DNA of 64,000 nt, taken from Hofstenia miamia. Lineage: Eukaryota; Xenacoelomorpha; Acoela; Hofsteniidae. Location: positions 423,158 to 487,157 of the forward strand of contig CABFPE010000030.1 of assembly GCA_900660155.1 (NCBI GenBank), in the 5' to 3' direction. Position 1 is the first letter of the stretch. Every line of letters starts with the position of its first letter. Of the stretch, positions 50,803-61,282 are shown in pieces. The notes beneath the pieces were generated by a model, which worked only from the letters and a program-made list of their open reading frames with translations, was not told where the DNA came from and searched no databases. Both the position numbers and the translations under genes were made by a program.

Positions 50803-50805
50803 TTA

Positions 50806-51719
50806 GTCTTTTTGTAACCAGTTGCTAAACATTAGTGAAACAATTTAATTATAAATTATAATAAACTATATAAAAAATATAGACAGTGATTTTGTAGAGT
50901 ATAGTATTATTTTTCCTATATTGTAATGGATGGATGAATTGTGGAATCATTTCGCAGAAAATCTAGTACTCGTGAACAATTTTGAGGTGTAATTTACAAA
51001 CGCCGTGATTTGAACAAAAAATCAGTGGATGATTTTCTCTTGATTTAGTTTTTAAAGTATCTATTCTATCTATGAACTATATTAGCATTAAATGTAGATT
51101 TTTTGGAGTGTTTGTACAAAATTGGAGAAAACCAATGAGAATCACAACTAACTGATCTAAACGAATAACTGCTGAAAAAATTAGTACAAGTGCTGTTGAT
51201 GTTGCAATATACTAATTACTGATGATTTACAAAAGTACATGGATTCTTGAGTATTCTGAATCTGTCTATACCATTTTATATGTGCCCACATTCGTCTTAG
51301 GAAAATCATTATTTCACAAGCAAATTGAAATTCCCATTTTATTTTAATTTTAAATTTTATGGTGCTGATAAGGCAAAGATGCTTTTGCACGATTGAAGGA
51401 ATTAATAAAAATTTTGGCAGATGAGTATACTTCCTAAATTTCAATTAATACAAAAATTAATTTACCCATGAGTTTGTATTTTAATTTGCGCCCGCAACTA
51501 TAACTCACAAAAACCTACATCTGATTTCCATATTGACATTCAATGCAAACTAATATTTTCCTGATACTGGGTTCTAACTCCAATATTCACTAGTGATGTA
51601 GTAGTTTCTGGTCCTGCAGATTTCATAACTTGATATTTGCTGACCATTTAGTGACTTCGCGGCTATCAATTTGAATTGGCAAATAGAAACTATTTAATTT
51701 TAATCTGTTTCCATTTCAT
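50806..51719. other. Non-coding AT-rich stretch
   Basis: No gene recognised. Confidence 0.35.
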
Positions 51720-52530
51720 TAATTCTATTACTGGAATTCACAAGTGTATTGTATCCTGGTATGGTGATTTTCTTAAGAACTGATCTCAGTGTGTTCAAAT
51801 AAGCAACAAACTGTCAGATGCAACCGCAATAATTTTAGGAGCAACACAAGGATCCATATATGGTCAAACACTTTTCAACTCCACAGCAAATAAACTCCGG
51901 GTACCAACGAATCTCTCAACCATAGGGCCTTGATCAAGTTTGCCGATGATAAATATCAATTGTGCTCATGTCGAATTAATAATATTAAAAATGTGAGCTA
52001 TTCCTGAAATACATCTTTAAAATACAAGAAAGTGTAAAGAATTGATTATCCCATTGAAAAGAGACGTCCATCATTCCACTACAATAAACTTTATACCAGT
52101 GTTCGAATTAACCATATTGGGGATCACGATCAATAACCGACACTCATTTGACCCACATATTGAAATGATTTGCTCCGAAGCTCGACAAAAACTTTATCTC
52201 CTTCTTAAACATTCTCACCTATGGCATTGAGTGCTATGGATCAGCCAGTGCCACGTCACTGAACCGAACTGACCAAGTTCACGGCAGAACTATAAAGATG
52301 AAGCTGATATCTTCATACGCACCTGTTGCAAGTAATGTTGGAAGAGTTGATAAAATACTCCTGCAGAAGTCGATGAACCCTCAACACCCCTTTAATGCGC
52401 TCGTTAAGGTGATGATCCCGCAGCATAATAGAAACCTGCTGAGTGCTAATGTGAGGACAAACCTATACAGGAGTATGTCTACCTTCGCGAATAGAGCAGT
52501 AAAGAAGTACTTAAATATTTGTATTTCTTT
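51720..52530 (+). pseudogene. Decayed LINE RT (palm to C-terminal end)
   Basis: Across frames the plus strand follows an APE-type LINE RT: VSWYGDFLKN.SQCVQISNKL (strand before motif B), ILGATQGSIYGQTLFN (equivalent of GVTQGSxLGPTLFN), KFADDKYQLCSCRINN (catalytic FADD kept), LGITINNRHSFDPHIEMICS then RQKLYLLLK, LTYGIECYGSASATSLNRTD and finally PQHPFNALVKVMIPQHNRNL with VRTNLYRSMSTFANRAVKKY. Order and spacing are right but at least four frameshifts and several stops break it. No endonuclease or ORF1 is visible upstream, so the copy is 5'-truncated, as usual for LINEs. Confidence 0.75.
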
Positions 52531-52944
52531 TTTGAGTTGGGTATTATTCCCACTCAGTTTAATAAACTTATTATACCAAAGAAAAAACTCAATGAATAAA
52601 ATCTGTAATCAAGTAGTATCAATTTGCAAATATAGAAAGCAAAATATATTTTAAACCTTAGTCAAAATTTTTATGCTGTCTTAAAGTTTTAAATGTCTTA
52701 AGGTTTAAATGTATACTCCAGTAAGTTATTTAATGTTAAAAATAGTATTTTATGTAAGACATATTGGTATGGATAAATTTACAAAAATGGTATTTTCCCA
52801 ATAAACAATAAAACGTTTTATACCCTTCTTATAATGGTATAGCACGTTGTAAGACGTCTTAAGGTACGTCTTCTAAACGTCGTATAAAACACCATTTCTA
52901 AACGTTGCTGAATGCCATCTAGTGTCCACAAAATAATGTTCTGA

Positions 52945-52977
52945 AACGTCTTCTAGACGTCTTCTAAACGTTTTCTA
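52945..52977. repeat. 11-bp repeats, left array (3 units)
   Basis: AACGTCTTCTA, GACGTCTTCTA and AACGTTTTCTA in tandem; looser copies precede it from about 52857. Confidence 0.85.
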
Positions 52978-53612
52978 AACCATTAATAAATGTTATCTAA
53001 GTAGTTTTTAAGCTATTTCTAGGCAATTCATAAAATTTTTCTAAACAATTTCCAAATGTTTGTTTACAATTTGGTCCGGTTTTTTAATGGGACACATTAC
53101 TTACTATCTTCGTCAAGCAAATTCAATAGTGCATGAATGCGTTTACATTTGTTCATCATTGTGAAATCGTTTGACGAATTCAATAGATTCCTAATGTAAA
53201 CATCCCCACAGAATTGAAAGCAAAAGCGCACGGAGGAGGAACTGAATATGTTTTCGATCTATTTTGAATTCAACTTTCCCTTTAACACACAAGGGTAACA
53301 GCGCTTTTCGCAATTGAGTTCTTCAAAATAAGCAAAATTTTTGTTTTTTCATTCTTAATTGCCAAAAAGTACTAAATTTTTTAAAGATTTTTGAGCTATA
53401 ATTGCTTCAATATAAATATAGAATATTCATCAATGTTAGAATTTGTTAAATTTCATTTTTCGTACATTAAAAATGTTAATTGAATAATCGGAATACGCAC
53501 ATTAACATGAACTTGCGCAAGTCAAAATATATAAATATTGAGTGGGCTGCCAGGGGCAGATATCATTTAAAATATTACTTTGCTTATGCGCTTGCCACAA
53601 AGGCAGATTGCT

Positions 53613-53637
53613 ATTGTATATATATATATATATATAT
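53613..53637. repeat. (AT)n microsatellite
   Basis: Pure AT dinucleotide run directly before the partial hAT end. Confidence 0.9.
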
Positions 53638-53690
53638 TAGAGAGTGACAATATGAGGCAAACATGGACCCGAACCCGACCCGATCATAAT
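53638..53690. mobile_element. 5' end of a hAT-like MITE related to 21070-21376
   Basis: TAGAGAGTGACAATATGAGG and then GACCCGAACCCGACCCGATC match the left end of the element at 21070 with a few changes. Only this end is present; the sequence then enters an unrelated hairpin. Confidence 0.6.
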
Positions 53691-53743
53691 ATTACAACAG
53701 TCATAATTCATAATTAAAAAATTATGAATTTGACTGTTGTAAT
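53691..53743. repeat. Near-perfect hairpin (about 24-bp arms)
   Basis: ATTACAACAGTCA..TTCATAATT, a short A-rich loop, then AATTATGAA.TTGACTGTTGTAAT. One indel in the arms. AT-rich; may be the foldback end of a small element. Confidence 0.85.
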
Positions 53744-53919
53744 GAAATGGCAATGATTATTTCTTTGACTGCCCATTGCTGTATGCAGCAATTTCTATGC
53801 TGCATAATGCAGTTTTGTCTGCTTGTAGCAGAATTATGAAAATCATTAACATAATTTTGCTGTGATATTTAAACATGAAGTCTAGTAAATGATTTGTAAA
53901 TGTTTCTAAGCAACTTCTT

Positions 53920-54007
53920 GACGTCTTCTAAACGTCTTTTAGACGGCTTCTAAACGTCTTCTAGATGTCTTATAAACGTCTTCTAGACGTCTTCTAAGCG
54001 TCTTCTA
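53920..54007. repeat. 11-bp repeats, right array (8 units)
   Basis: Eight contiguous 11-mers that largely alternate GACGTCTTCTA and AACGTCTTCTA, so a 22-bp higher period is visible. GACGTC palindromes recur at the junctions (TAGACGTCT). Confidence 0.92.
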
Positions 54008-54501
54008 CACCAGTCATAGATACTAATTCTAAACGTCTTCTAAACCATTTTAAAACGTGTTATAAGACGTCTTCCAAACGTTTTATTGTTTATTGTTTGT
54101 CATATTTTCGTTACAAGGATGAAAAATATTGTAGTTCTTGTAAACATAATTTGTCAAGAATGCTTATGTAATAGTTTTGTGTTTGAGAGAATATATAGTG
54201 TTTTAGAATGTTCAGTTAACTTTTGTTCCAAGCAGTTGTTGCCTTTAGAAATATTAATTTGTAGTGAACGCTTGCAATTCAATAAACAAATTGATATGAT
54301 CATTAATTAAAAACTTATGTGGTATTTCAATGCAAATAGCTTGGTATTTATCCAAAATTCATTAACGAAAGCAATTTCTGTACACAAACAACATCAATTT
54401 GTTTCGATCATACATTCATTTAGAGTACTTTATTTTAAGTGAACTTAGCAGTGTTGCATTTTGTTAATTCTATGCATTCTTAGATTAATTGCTGAAAAGA
54501 A

Positions 54502-54714
54502 ATGAAATTATGTGCCCATGAACACATTTATCAGTTAACCAACAAATATTTTGAACAATTTCAGAAGATAATTCAAAAACTTAATATTAATATAGAACCC
54601 TTATCCTGTAATGTTTTAATATTTTCATACACCAATAAATTTAGCAATTGTGAAGAAGCGATCTTGAAGGTTTTTCCAAAACTGAGATCATTACTTCTTA
54701 GTAATAAAATATGA
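54502..54714 (+). CDS. Unrecognised short open frame
   Basis: A 70-codon frame from ATG to TGA. The product (MKLCAHEHIYQLTNKYFEQF, later SCNVLIFSYTNKFSNCEEAI) looks protein-like but matches nothing I know. A neighbouring frame at 54086-54310 (FVFERIYSVLECSVNFCSKQ) has a similar feel. Both could be exons of an unknown gene or chance; no splice sites are compelling. Confidence 0.15.
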   Translation: MKLCAHEHIYQLTNKYFEQFQKIIQKLNINIEPLSCNVLIFSYTNKFSNCEEAILKVFPKLRSLLLSNKI

Positions 54715-55276
54715 GTTGGTTATACAAAGTTGCATCTAACTGATTATTTATGCACAAGGGTGGTAACAGCAGATGATGTTAATTGTTGGCTTCAGCTAAC
54801 AAAGCACTTTTATTGTATATTTTGCTGCTTTAGGCTTATTTTAAGTGCACTGTGAGTTAATTTAAGTCTATGCATTATGATGTATAACGCTCATTATTTG
54901 ATATTACTTCAAATATGTTATATTGCAATTCTTCAATTGAAAATAAAAAATATTATGTGAATGTATTCATTAAGCAGAGTTGTTCTGATGATGTACATTT
55001 TGTATCGAATTTGTATTTGTTTCCCATCATGCCAATTCGTGAAGACCTAAATTTTTCTTTTGCAACCATTAGCAGCTAACTTCACTTGTTTAGTAGTTTT
55101 GTCATTTTTAGGTTTTTAAATTTTATTAGCACTTTTAGAATAATATAATTTTAGCTATTAACTTTTTATAGAAATTGTGTGCATATGCATAAGTTAGGCT
55201 TCTGCTAAACCACAAATTTATCTATGAATCCGAATCCGAATTCTGAGAGTCTATTTTTGCCAAATTTTACTGTATT
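54715..55276. other. Non-coding stretch
   Basis: No gene recognised. Confidence 0.35.
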
Positions 55277-55555
55277 CAGTCCCGTGGTACGCATTTGCAA
55301 GTTAGAGGGCCATGGCCCCGCAAAGTTCAATAAATTAATCACAGTTTTTGATCATATAAAACATTTTTGCATTTTTTCATTGAGTTCTTAATAGAATGGC
55401 ATTAGTATTTGATACATTTTAACTAAAATATATTCACTCCAGTTTAGTTACAGAATATTTGAATTAAAACTATGGAGTTTTGTAACCAGGATCTCGGAAG
55501 GAAAGGGGCCAAGTGACCCAAAAGGAAGGGCCATGCCCCCTTGGGCACAGCCCTG
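55277..55555. mobile_element. hAT-like MITE (279 bp)
   Basis: Left end CAGTCCCGTGG and reversed right end CAGGGCTGTG are imperfect inverted repeats. Inside them GGGCCATGGCCCCG and GGGCCATGCCCCC mirror each other. Flanking octamers ACTGTATT (55269-55276) and ACTGTACT (55556-55563) match at 7 of 8. No coding capacity. Confidence 0.68.
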
Positions 55556-55563
55556 ACTGTACT

Positions 55564-56075
55564 AGGTCAATTAAGAACAAATGAAATTCAAAATGTTTGA
55601 TTTATTGAATGAATTTTCGACCAAATTAAGAATTCTGAAATTAGTCAAAAGCCACAACAAATCCGAAAATACATTGTAAACATTTGAATAATATGTAAAC
55701 AAAGAAATGCAAACAGGATTCATAAATATTCAAATCTGAGGTATTGCATATAAGCTTGGAGATCAGATTGTTTTCAGGCCTGGGCATCGTTTTTAAAGGC
55801 TCTGAGTAACAGAATAATAGCACTATAGTTTACAAATTCCGTCTTTTGAAATCTAGCAAACCAAATTTCAATCTTTTGTATGTTGTAAAGTAGAAAACTT
55901 TGAAAAAGGCTGTTTTTATATTTGCTGTAAACAGCAAAATGGCCTGATGTTAATATTAACAGCAGATAATGCTGTTGACGGTAAATTTGCCACCCCTGTT
56001 TATACGTCAAGATGGGTTCGAAATGTGGTACATTTTGTCACCTACAAAATTCATATGTAAAGGATATTATAATAA
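55564..56075. other. Non-coding AT-rich stretch
   Basis: Two overlapping minus-strand open frames at 55641-56010 have no recognisable motif. No gene recognised. Confidence 0.3.
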
Positions 56076-56079
56076 CTGT

Positions 56080-58472
56080 ACGTTTTGTTTTGCATGAAAC
56101 ATCATAATTGCATAGAATGTCCAAACAAAAATAACAAAGATCAGTATTGTTGTATAAACTGTTTTAATTCCAATAAGTTACAATTACACCGCAACAAATC
56201 ATAGTACATTTAACAAAGACTGTCTTCTATGCAACGAGCAATTACAAATTACAAGATTAAAGACTAAGTATGAATTAATCTACCCCTAATAACAAAGATA
56301 TCATTTCATTTAATCAATTAAAAAAATAGATCTTAATAAATGTAAAATTAAATACATAAATATTAACTTTCAAAGTTTCACAAATAAATATGATAAATTT
56401 TATGATCTATTAAACAATTTTGATTTAAACTCTATTATTGGAATTACACAAACATGGCTAAAAATGATGATAAACTACGAAATATAAATATAGATCTATT
56501 ATTTTTCACTAAAAAATTAGAAGCAATGCAGTAGCAAAAAATTAAGAGGCGGAGGTGTTTTCCCATCTGTTCCGAAACACTTAAAACCAAAAGAAAGAAC
56601 AGAAATTTATTTTAAGGATTCAAAATAGGAAAGTTTATGGATTGAAAAAAGATAAATAAATATACCAAACTAATTCATCTTAGTTATTGTAGTAATAGAC
56701 AAACATATAAGGAATTTATAAAAATAATGCTTAAGGAAGTTAACAAAGCCTCCAAAAATCGACTACAATTATACTAATGCGTGATTACAATCAAAATTAT
56801 CTATTCAAATTATTTTGAATACTTTGTAGCAGATTGCTTGATTTCTGATCATCTATTAACATGCGCAATCCAAAAGGAAGAGATTAAGCCAAGTAAAATA
56901 GAAATATAATATCACTACGTTCATTCCAGAAGTAATTACGAGCAAAAACTTTATTAGACAATTATTATGCTTAGATTGGAAATTATTTTATAATTTGACA
57001 TTTTTTCATTCATAACTAAAAATTAAAGAAAGTTAAGCAGAATACGAATCAAAGTGAATTACTTAAATGAAAGCAATGGTTATCAAATGAAACAAAGCAA
57101 TAAATTAAACTGAAACACATAAACTACTTTAGAGATATAAATAACAACAATTTTGCCAAGTACAAATATATTAGAAACAAAGTATCTAACAAATGCATAA
57201 GAGATTTACATAATTTCTTGAAATTACCATTTGAAAATAAAAGTATTACGCAAAAATGGAGATTTATATCGACATTTTTCAACATTAATAATTCTTCAGA
57301 GATCACATCATTAAAGGATAAAAATGAAATCATATATGATCTACAAAAGATAGCTAATGTACTTAATGAAAAATTTATTAATCTAGAAAATTAACTGATA
57401 CCAAAGACAATATTATCTGTATAAATGAAATTCAAATTCATAGTAGTATACATTATAAAGAACAATTTAAATTTTGCTTCACAACTTTACATCAGTTTAA
57501 TGAAATATCACAAGACTTAAACGTTAATGAAGCACAAGGAGCGTCTAAAATACCAACATGGTTTTTAAAGCAAACAATGTCAATATTATGTAGACCATTG
57601 TGTGATATTTTAAACCAATTTATTTCTGAGGGTGTCTTTCCGGATGATTTGAAAATGGCACAAATCATACCTATACATAAAAAAGGTGATTCTGAAGACG
57701 CAATTAACTATAGAGCAATTTCAGTAATCCCATTACTAAGTAAGATATTTGAAAAAATAATATATAACCAAATAAATAATTATATTGGGAAATATAATTT
57801 ACTTCGAAACAAAGAATTTGGATTTAGAAATAATTTGTCAACAAATGATGCCTTAATTCATGTCTTAGATGATTGGAGAAAATATATTGACAAAAACCAA
57901 AGTGTATTCATTTTATCTCTAGATTTATCAAATGAATTCAATTCATCTTAATGCATAAACTACAAAAAATATACAATTTTGAAGATAGCCTATAAATTTC
58001 ATTAGATCATTTTTAAATAACAGACAATAATAATTAAAAATTATAAACATGACATCTCATTCAACGATAATTAACCATGGAATCCTACAAGGTTTTGTAC
58101 TATTATCATTATTGTTTAACATATACATGTATGTAAATGACATGAAATTTGATACTGAAAAAAATGGCATACATTATGCTGATGATACCTTATTATATAC
58201 AAACAAACTCACTGCATTAGACAGAGCTATCTTATATTTTGATAAGAATAAAATGAAGCTAAATATTGAAAAACAAAGTTCATGGTACTAAACAAATCAA
58301 ATGATGAAAACTAAGCTTACAAGTAAACAATAAAATCATTGAAGAAACAAGTAAAATTGTATACCTAGCTATTATTTTTGATAATAAATTAATATTTAAA
58401 GAACATATTGATAAAATAAGAAAAAAATGACTTAAGGGATCAAAACTGTGTAAATTACAAATATTTATACCA
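56080..58472 (+). mobile_element. Decayed APE-type LINE (CR1-like), 3' end missing
   Basis: Plus-strand blocks in order: a Cys-rich start (HNCIECPN, YCCINCFNSNKLQLH) at about 56105-56205, endonuclease start ININFQSFTNKYDKFYDLLN and ITQTWLK (56355-56465), GGGVFPSVPKHLK (56545-56595), then RT from 57460. Between about 56650 and 57350 only scattered text is readable. RT blocks: LNQFISEGVFPDDLKMAQII, IPIHKKGD, NYRAISVIPLLSKIFEKIIY, LSLDLSNEF, HGILQGFVLLSLLFNIYM and HYADDTLLYTN, ending IVYLAIIFDNKLIFKEHIDK at 58420. The thumb and 3' end are absent because the next LINE begins at about 58476. Many frameshifts: inactive. Confidence 0.8.
57440..58300 (+). pseudogene. Reverse transcriptase of the 56-58 kb LINE
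   Basis: Best-preserved part of this element. A frame of over 150 codons up to 57951 holds RT blocks 0 to A: AQGASKIPTWFLKQ, FPDDLKMAQIIPIHKKGD, the NYR.IS..P..SKI.EK block, EFGFRNNLSTNDALIHVLDD and motif A (SLDLSNEF, catalytic Asp kept). A stop follows where ..F..V.H..L would continue. The next open block (58049-58291) has a degenerate VPQG (LQGF) and an intact HYADD. So both catalytic centres survive but in different frames. Confidence 0.8.
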
Positions 58473-58475
58473 TTA

Positions 58476-59525
58476 ATGTGTGCTCTTGTCGCGAACGGTC
58501 GGATATCAAGTTCGCTCTCAAAAGCGGTGCAAGGTGTTTTGTTCAGCGGCGTGACGTCCCTGGATGCAGCAATAACTTTGATTGAACATAAGAAGAAAAC
58601 GCCGCTCCGCCAAATGTTCGCTAAGCTGAACAAAGAACATGCAGCTGAAACACTTCTTTTTCTTTTTAAGAATTCTCTCCTTTCAGTATCTGATGTATCT
58701 ACTCAATCTCTGCTCGAAGTTCAAACACAAGAAAGACACCCGAAAACTCAGCACCAACTACTACTACAGAATCCGTCCTTTCGAAATCGTCACCACTCAC
58801 TTATCACTCATTCCCAAGGATGCAACCAACACCCAAGAAACAACCGTCAAAATTGAAATCACGTGTAAAAGAGGTAAAGCCCGGAAGTACAACCCTCATC
58901 ATTGGAAGCAGCATTTTGAAATACGCACGTTCGCATCGTCTTCTTCACAATCAATTGACAACAATACACTCTTACCCAGGAAGCAACACCACTGAACTCA
59001 CACGAAAAGTATCGCTTTACCCAAAAACACACGTCAATACTGTCATCTTAAACACTGGCTTGATCGACGCTTTGAATGGCAACATCTCGAATTATCTGAA
59101 GTCCGTAGAAAATTCACTCCTAGTCGAATCTTTTTCTTTGAAATCACCCCTGTCTGCGCTGATGAAAACCTCTCCAAGAACTTTGAAATGAAAGAATGCA
59201 ATCGTATCATCCACAATCTATGTAACAGCAGCTACACTGTCATCCAGTCTTCGAAAAGTTTCTACTCTCTCCACGCATTATTGATTCCTCTCTTCTTGCT
59301 CGCGATGGTATCCACCTCTCCTACAAAGGTCTTTCACATTTCATTGGTAACTTAAGGAACTTCTTCTCTAATTCACCGAAAACATTTCGCCTGTCAACAC
59401 CTCGTTCATCATTTCGTAATCAGAATATATCATATGCAAGTGTTGCATCAAATCACTTACGTACCCGCCATCACCTTCTACCTACGCCACAACGCCATAT
59501 TGCTCAATCTAACTATCTCATCTAA
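58476..59525 (+). pseudogene. LINE ORF1 with SGNH-hydrolase (esterase) domain, frameshifted
   Basis: Three frames are needed. The N-terminal block (58476-58720) reads GRISSSLSKAVQGVLFSGVT and is unrecognised; a Thr/Pro/Ser-rich linker follows (58735-58860). The esterase starts at about 58883 with TTLIIGSSILKYAR (block I, Ser nucleophile kept, GSS in place of GDS), TIHSYPGSNTTEL (block II) and VNTVILNTGLIDAL (near block III, where G.ND is usual). After two shifts, ARDGIHLSYKGLSHF (59300-59344) gives the catalytic DxxH. The tail NISYASVASN and a stop at 59523-59525 precede ORF2 by six bases. ORF1 esterases are known from CR1-group LINEs; their role is thought to involve lipids or membranes. Confidence 0.75.
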
Positions 59526-59530
59526 GATCA

Positions 59531-61281
59531 ATGAATTTATTCAGGTGCAGTTTTTATTATATTATAATTATTGTTACTATATTAATTAAAGGGCAGTTTG
59601 CTATACCCCTACATGAATCCCTTAAAAAATTCAGCTATCATCCTTCGAAAATTACAAAGGTACATTCAAATTATTATGCTATGAAATTCTATAATTTATT
59701 AAGTAATCATTTAAAATTGTTCTTAAAATTTCGACTAATTATTTCTGGAGACATTGAAAGTAACCCAGGGCCAACAATTTCCGAAAATAAAATACAAGAT
59801 GTATTAAATAATTTTAGGAAAAATTTTAAAATTATTTACCTAAATTGTAGAAGTCTTAGTGCAAATCGCAATGAATTTATTCAAATGGTCAGCAAAATTG
59901 GAAATAGCGCTATATATGTATTTACTGAAACTTGGTTAAAAGATTGTGAAAATTTACCATTCTTATATAATCCAGACTGTAATACTTATGATATTCATTT
60001 CAAAAATCGATCTGAACGTGGTGGGGGATTAATGATACTTGTTCCAAAATCCTTAAAATCAAAACGTAGAAATGATTTAGAAATTAAACATGAGATTTTC
60101 GAAAGTATGTGGATTGAACTAAAATCTTTTTCAAATTCTTACAACAGCGAACTCATAAACATTTGCTACAATCCAAATAAAAATTATATTTCTGAATTTT
60201 GTAACCACAAAATTGAAGAAATAGAATATGCAATTCTTGAAAATAAGTTTATTAGTGTCCTTGGAGACTTTAATTCTAATTATTTAAATTCTGTTGAATC
60301 AAAGAAAATTGATCATATTTGTGATATTTTTGCTTTTCAAACTATTAATAAAACCAACCCAACTAGATTTTCTAATTTAATTGACTATTTTCTATCCGAT
60401 AGTTGTAATAAATATAAAACATATATGTTTGAATCATTTAGTGATCACAATCTTTGCGTTTATGTTAGTAACCATAAGTTCAGGACAAAAAATAGGAAAG
60501 TTATTTATTCTAGGGATTTTAGCAACTTTAATGAGCAAAAATTTATACACCTCTTGAAGAACATATCCTTTGATATAACCTACACTTTTAATGATGCCGA
60601 TAGTATGTTAAAATTCATCACTTGTGAAATCACCAAAGCGTTAAACAAAGTAGCACCGCTGCGAACAAAGTTAATTAGCACTAAATTAAGGCCAGTGATT
60701 AACGAACCCCGTGATTCCGACTTGATTAAGGACCTGGTAATTAAGAAAAATAAACTTTTTGAACTTGCGAAATCGGATCCCATCAATCTTAATTGGACTA
60801 ATTATGAACACGCTAAGCAATTAATCAAAAAGAGCCGCAAATTTAATTATGAATGTAAGTTAAAGGATTATTTCAAACGCCTAAAGAAATCTAACCAAAA
60901 ATGGAATTTTCTTAATAAAAGCATTGGTAAAACTAAGGGGCTAAACATAAGCATTGAAGGAATCAAACATGATAATAAGATGTACAAGAATAAGAAGGAT
61001 ATCGCAAGCATTTTAAAGAGAAATTTTGAAAATATGGGTAAATTCAATTTTAAATTCGAAAAAATTGGAAAAAATTCATCCCAACAACCTGATATACGCA
61101 AGGAACGGTTTCATTTCAACTTAATTCCCTACTATGAGCTTAGAATTGTAGTAAATAAGCTAGAAAATAATAAATCATGTAACCTACCGTATTGGATAAT
61201 TAAGAAATATTTTTACATTTTTGGTGAATACCTGCTTGTAGCATTTAATCAAAGTATTATAAATAATGACTTTCCTACCCT
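59531..61281 (+). CDS. LINE ORF2, N-terminal part: signal-like segment, 2A motif, APE endonuclease, RT start
   Basis: Open for 583 codons to the N at 61282. Residues 1-24 have a basic residue (R5), a hydrophobic core (YYIIIIVTILI, 9-19) and a small-residue end, like a signal peptide or anchor. Residues 73-81 are GDIESNPGP, the 2A ribosome-skipping consensus D(V/I)ExNPGP with the break between G80 and P81. The endonuclease follows: YLNCRSL (103-109), FTETWL (131-136, catalytic Glu), RGGGLMIL, VLGDFN, LIDYF and SDHNLC. Then linker (LRPVINEPRDSDLIKDLV) and RT entry. The 2A break would free the endonuclease-RT from an N-terminal peptide of 80 residues. Start chosen at the ATG six bases after ORF1's stop. 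Truncation at the N is probably an assembly effect. Confidence 0.85.
59747..59773 (+). other. 2A ribosome-skipping motif (GDIESNPGP)
   Basis: Encodes G-D-I-E-S-N-P-G-P at residues 73-81 of ORF2, preceded by a helix-favouring, Leu-rich stretch (NHLKLFLKFRLIIS) as active 2A sequences require. All near-invariant residues (D, E, N, P, G, P) are present. Not tested for activity here. Confidence 0.9.
60472..61281 (+). repeat. 0.8-kb direct repeat inside LINE ORF2, copy 1
   Basis: Matches 61283-62099 with a few percent differences. Copies are separated by one N at 61282. Copy 1 lacks six bases (GGATCC-like, Gly-Ser) present in copy 2 near 61989 and keeps the reading frame where copy 2 is shifted near 61353 and 61468. 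Confidence 0.92.
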
Positions 61282-61282
61282 N
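61282..61282. other. Single-N contig joint
   Basis: One undetermined base where the sequence jumps back about 0.8 kb within ORF2. A similar single N is at 28935, also between direct repeats. Confidence 0.9.

Larger units (their letters stand above)
52799..54095. mobile_element. Unclassified inverted-repeat element with 11-bp subterminal repeats
   Basis: A perfect 20-bp inverted repeat bounds the element: CAATAAACAATAAAACGTTT at 52799-52818 and its reverse complement at 54076-54095. Next to both ends are arrays of the 11-mer (G/A)ACGTCTTCTA: three units at 52945-52977, eight at 53920-54007, with scattered relatives (AGACGTCTT palindromes). The middle holds an (AT)n run, a partial hAT end and a hairpin. 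No transposase and no convincing target duplication, so the superfamily is open. Subterminal repeats suggest transposase-binding sites. Confidence 0.7.
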
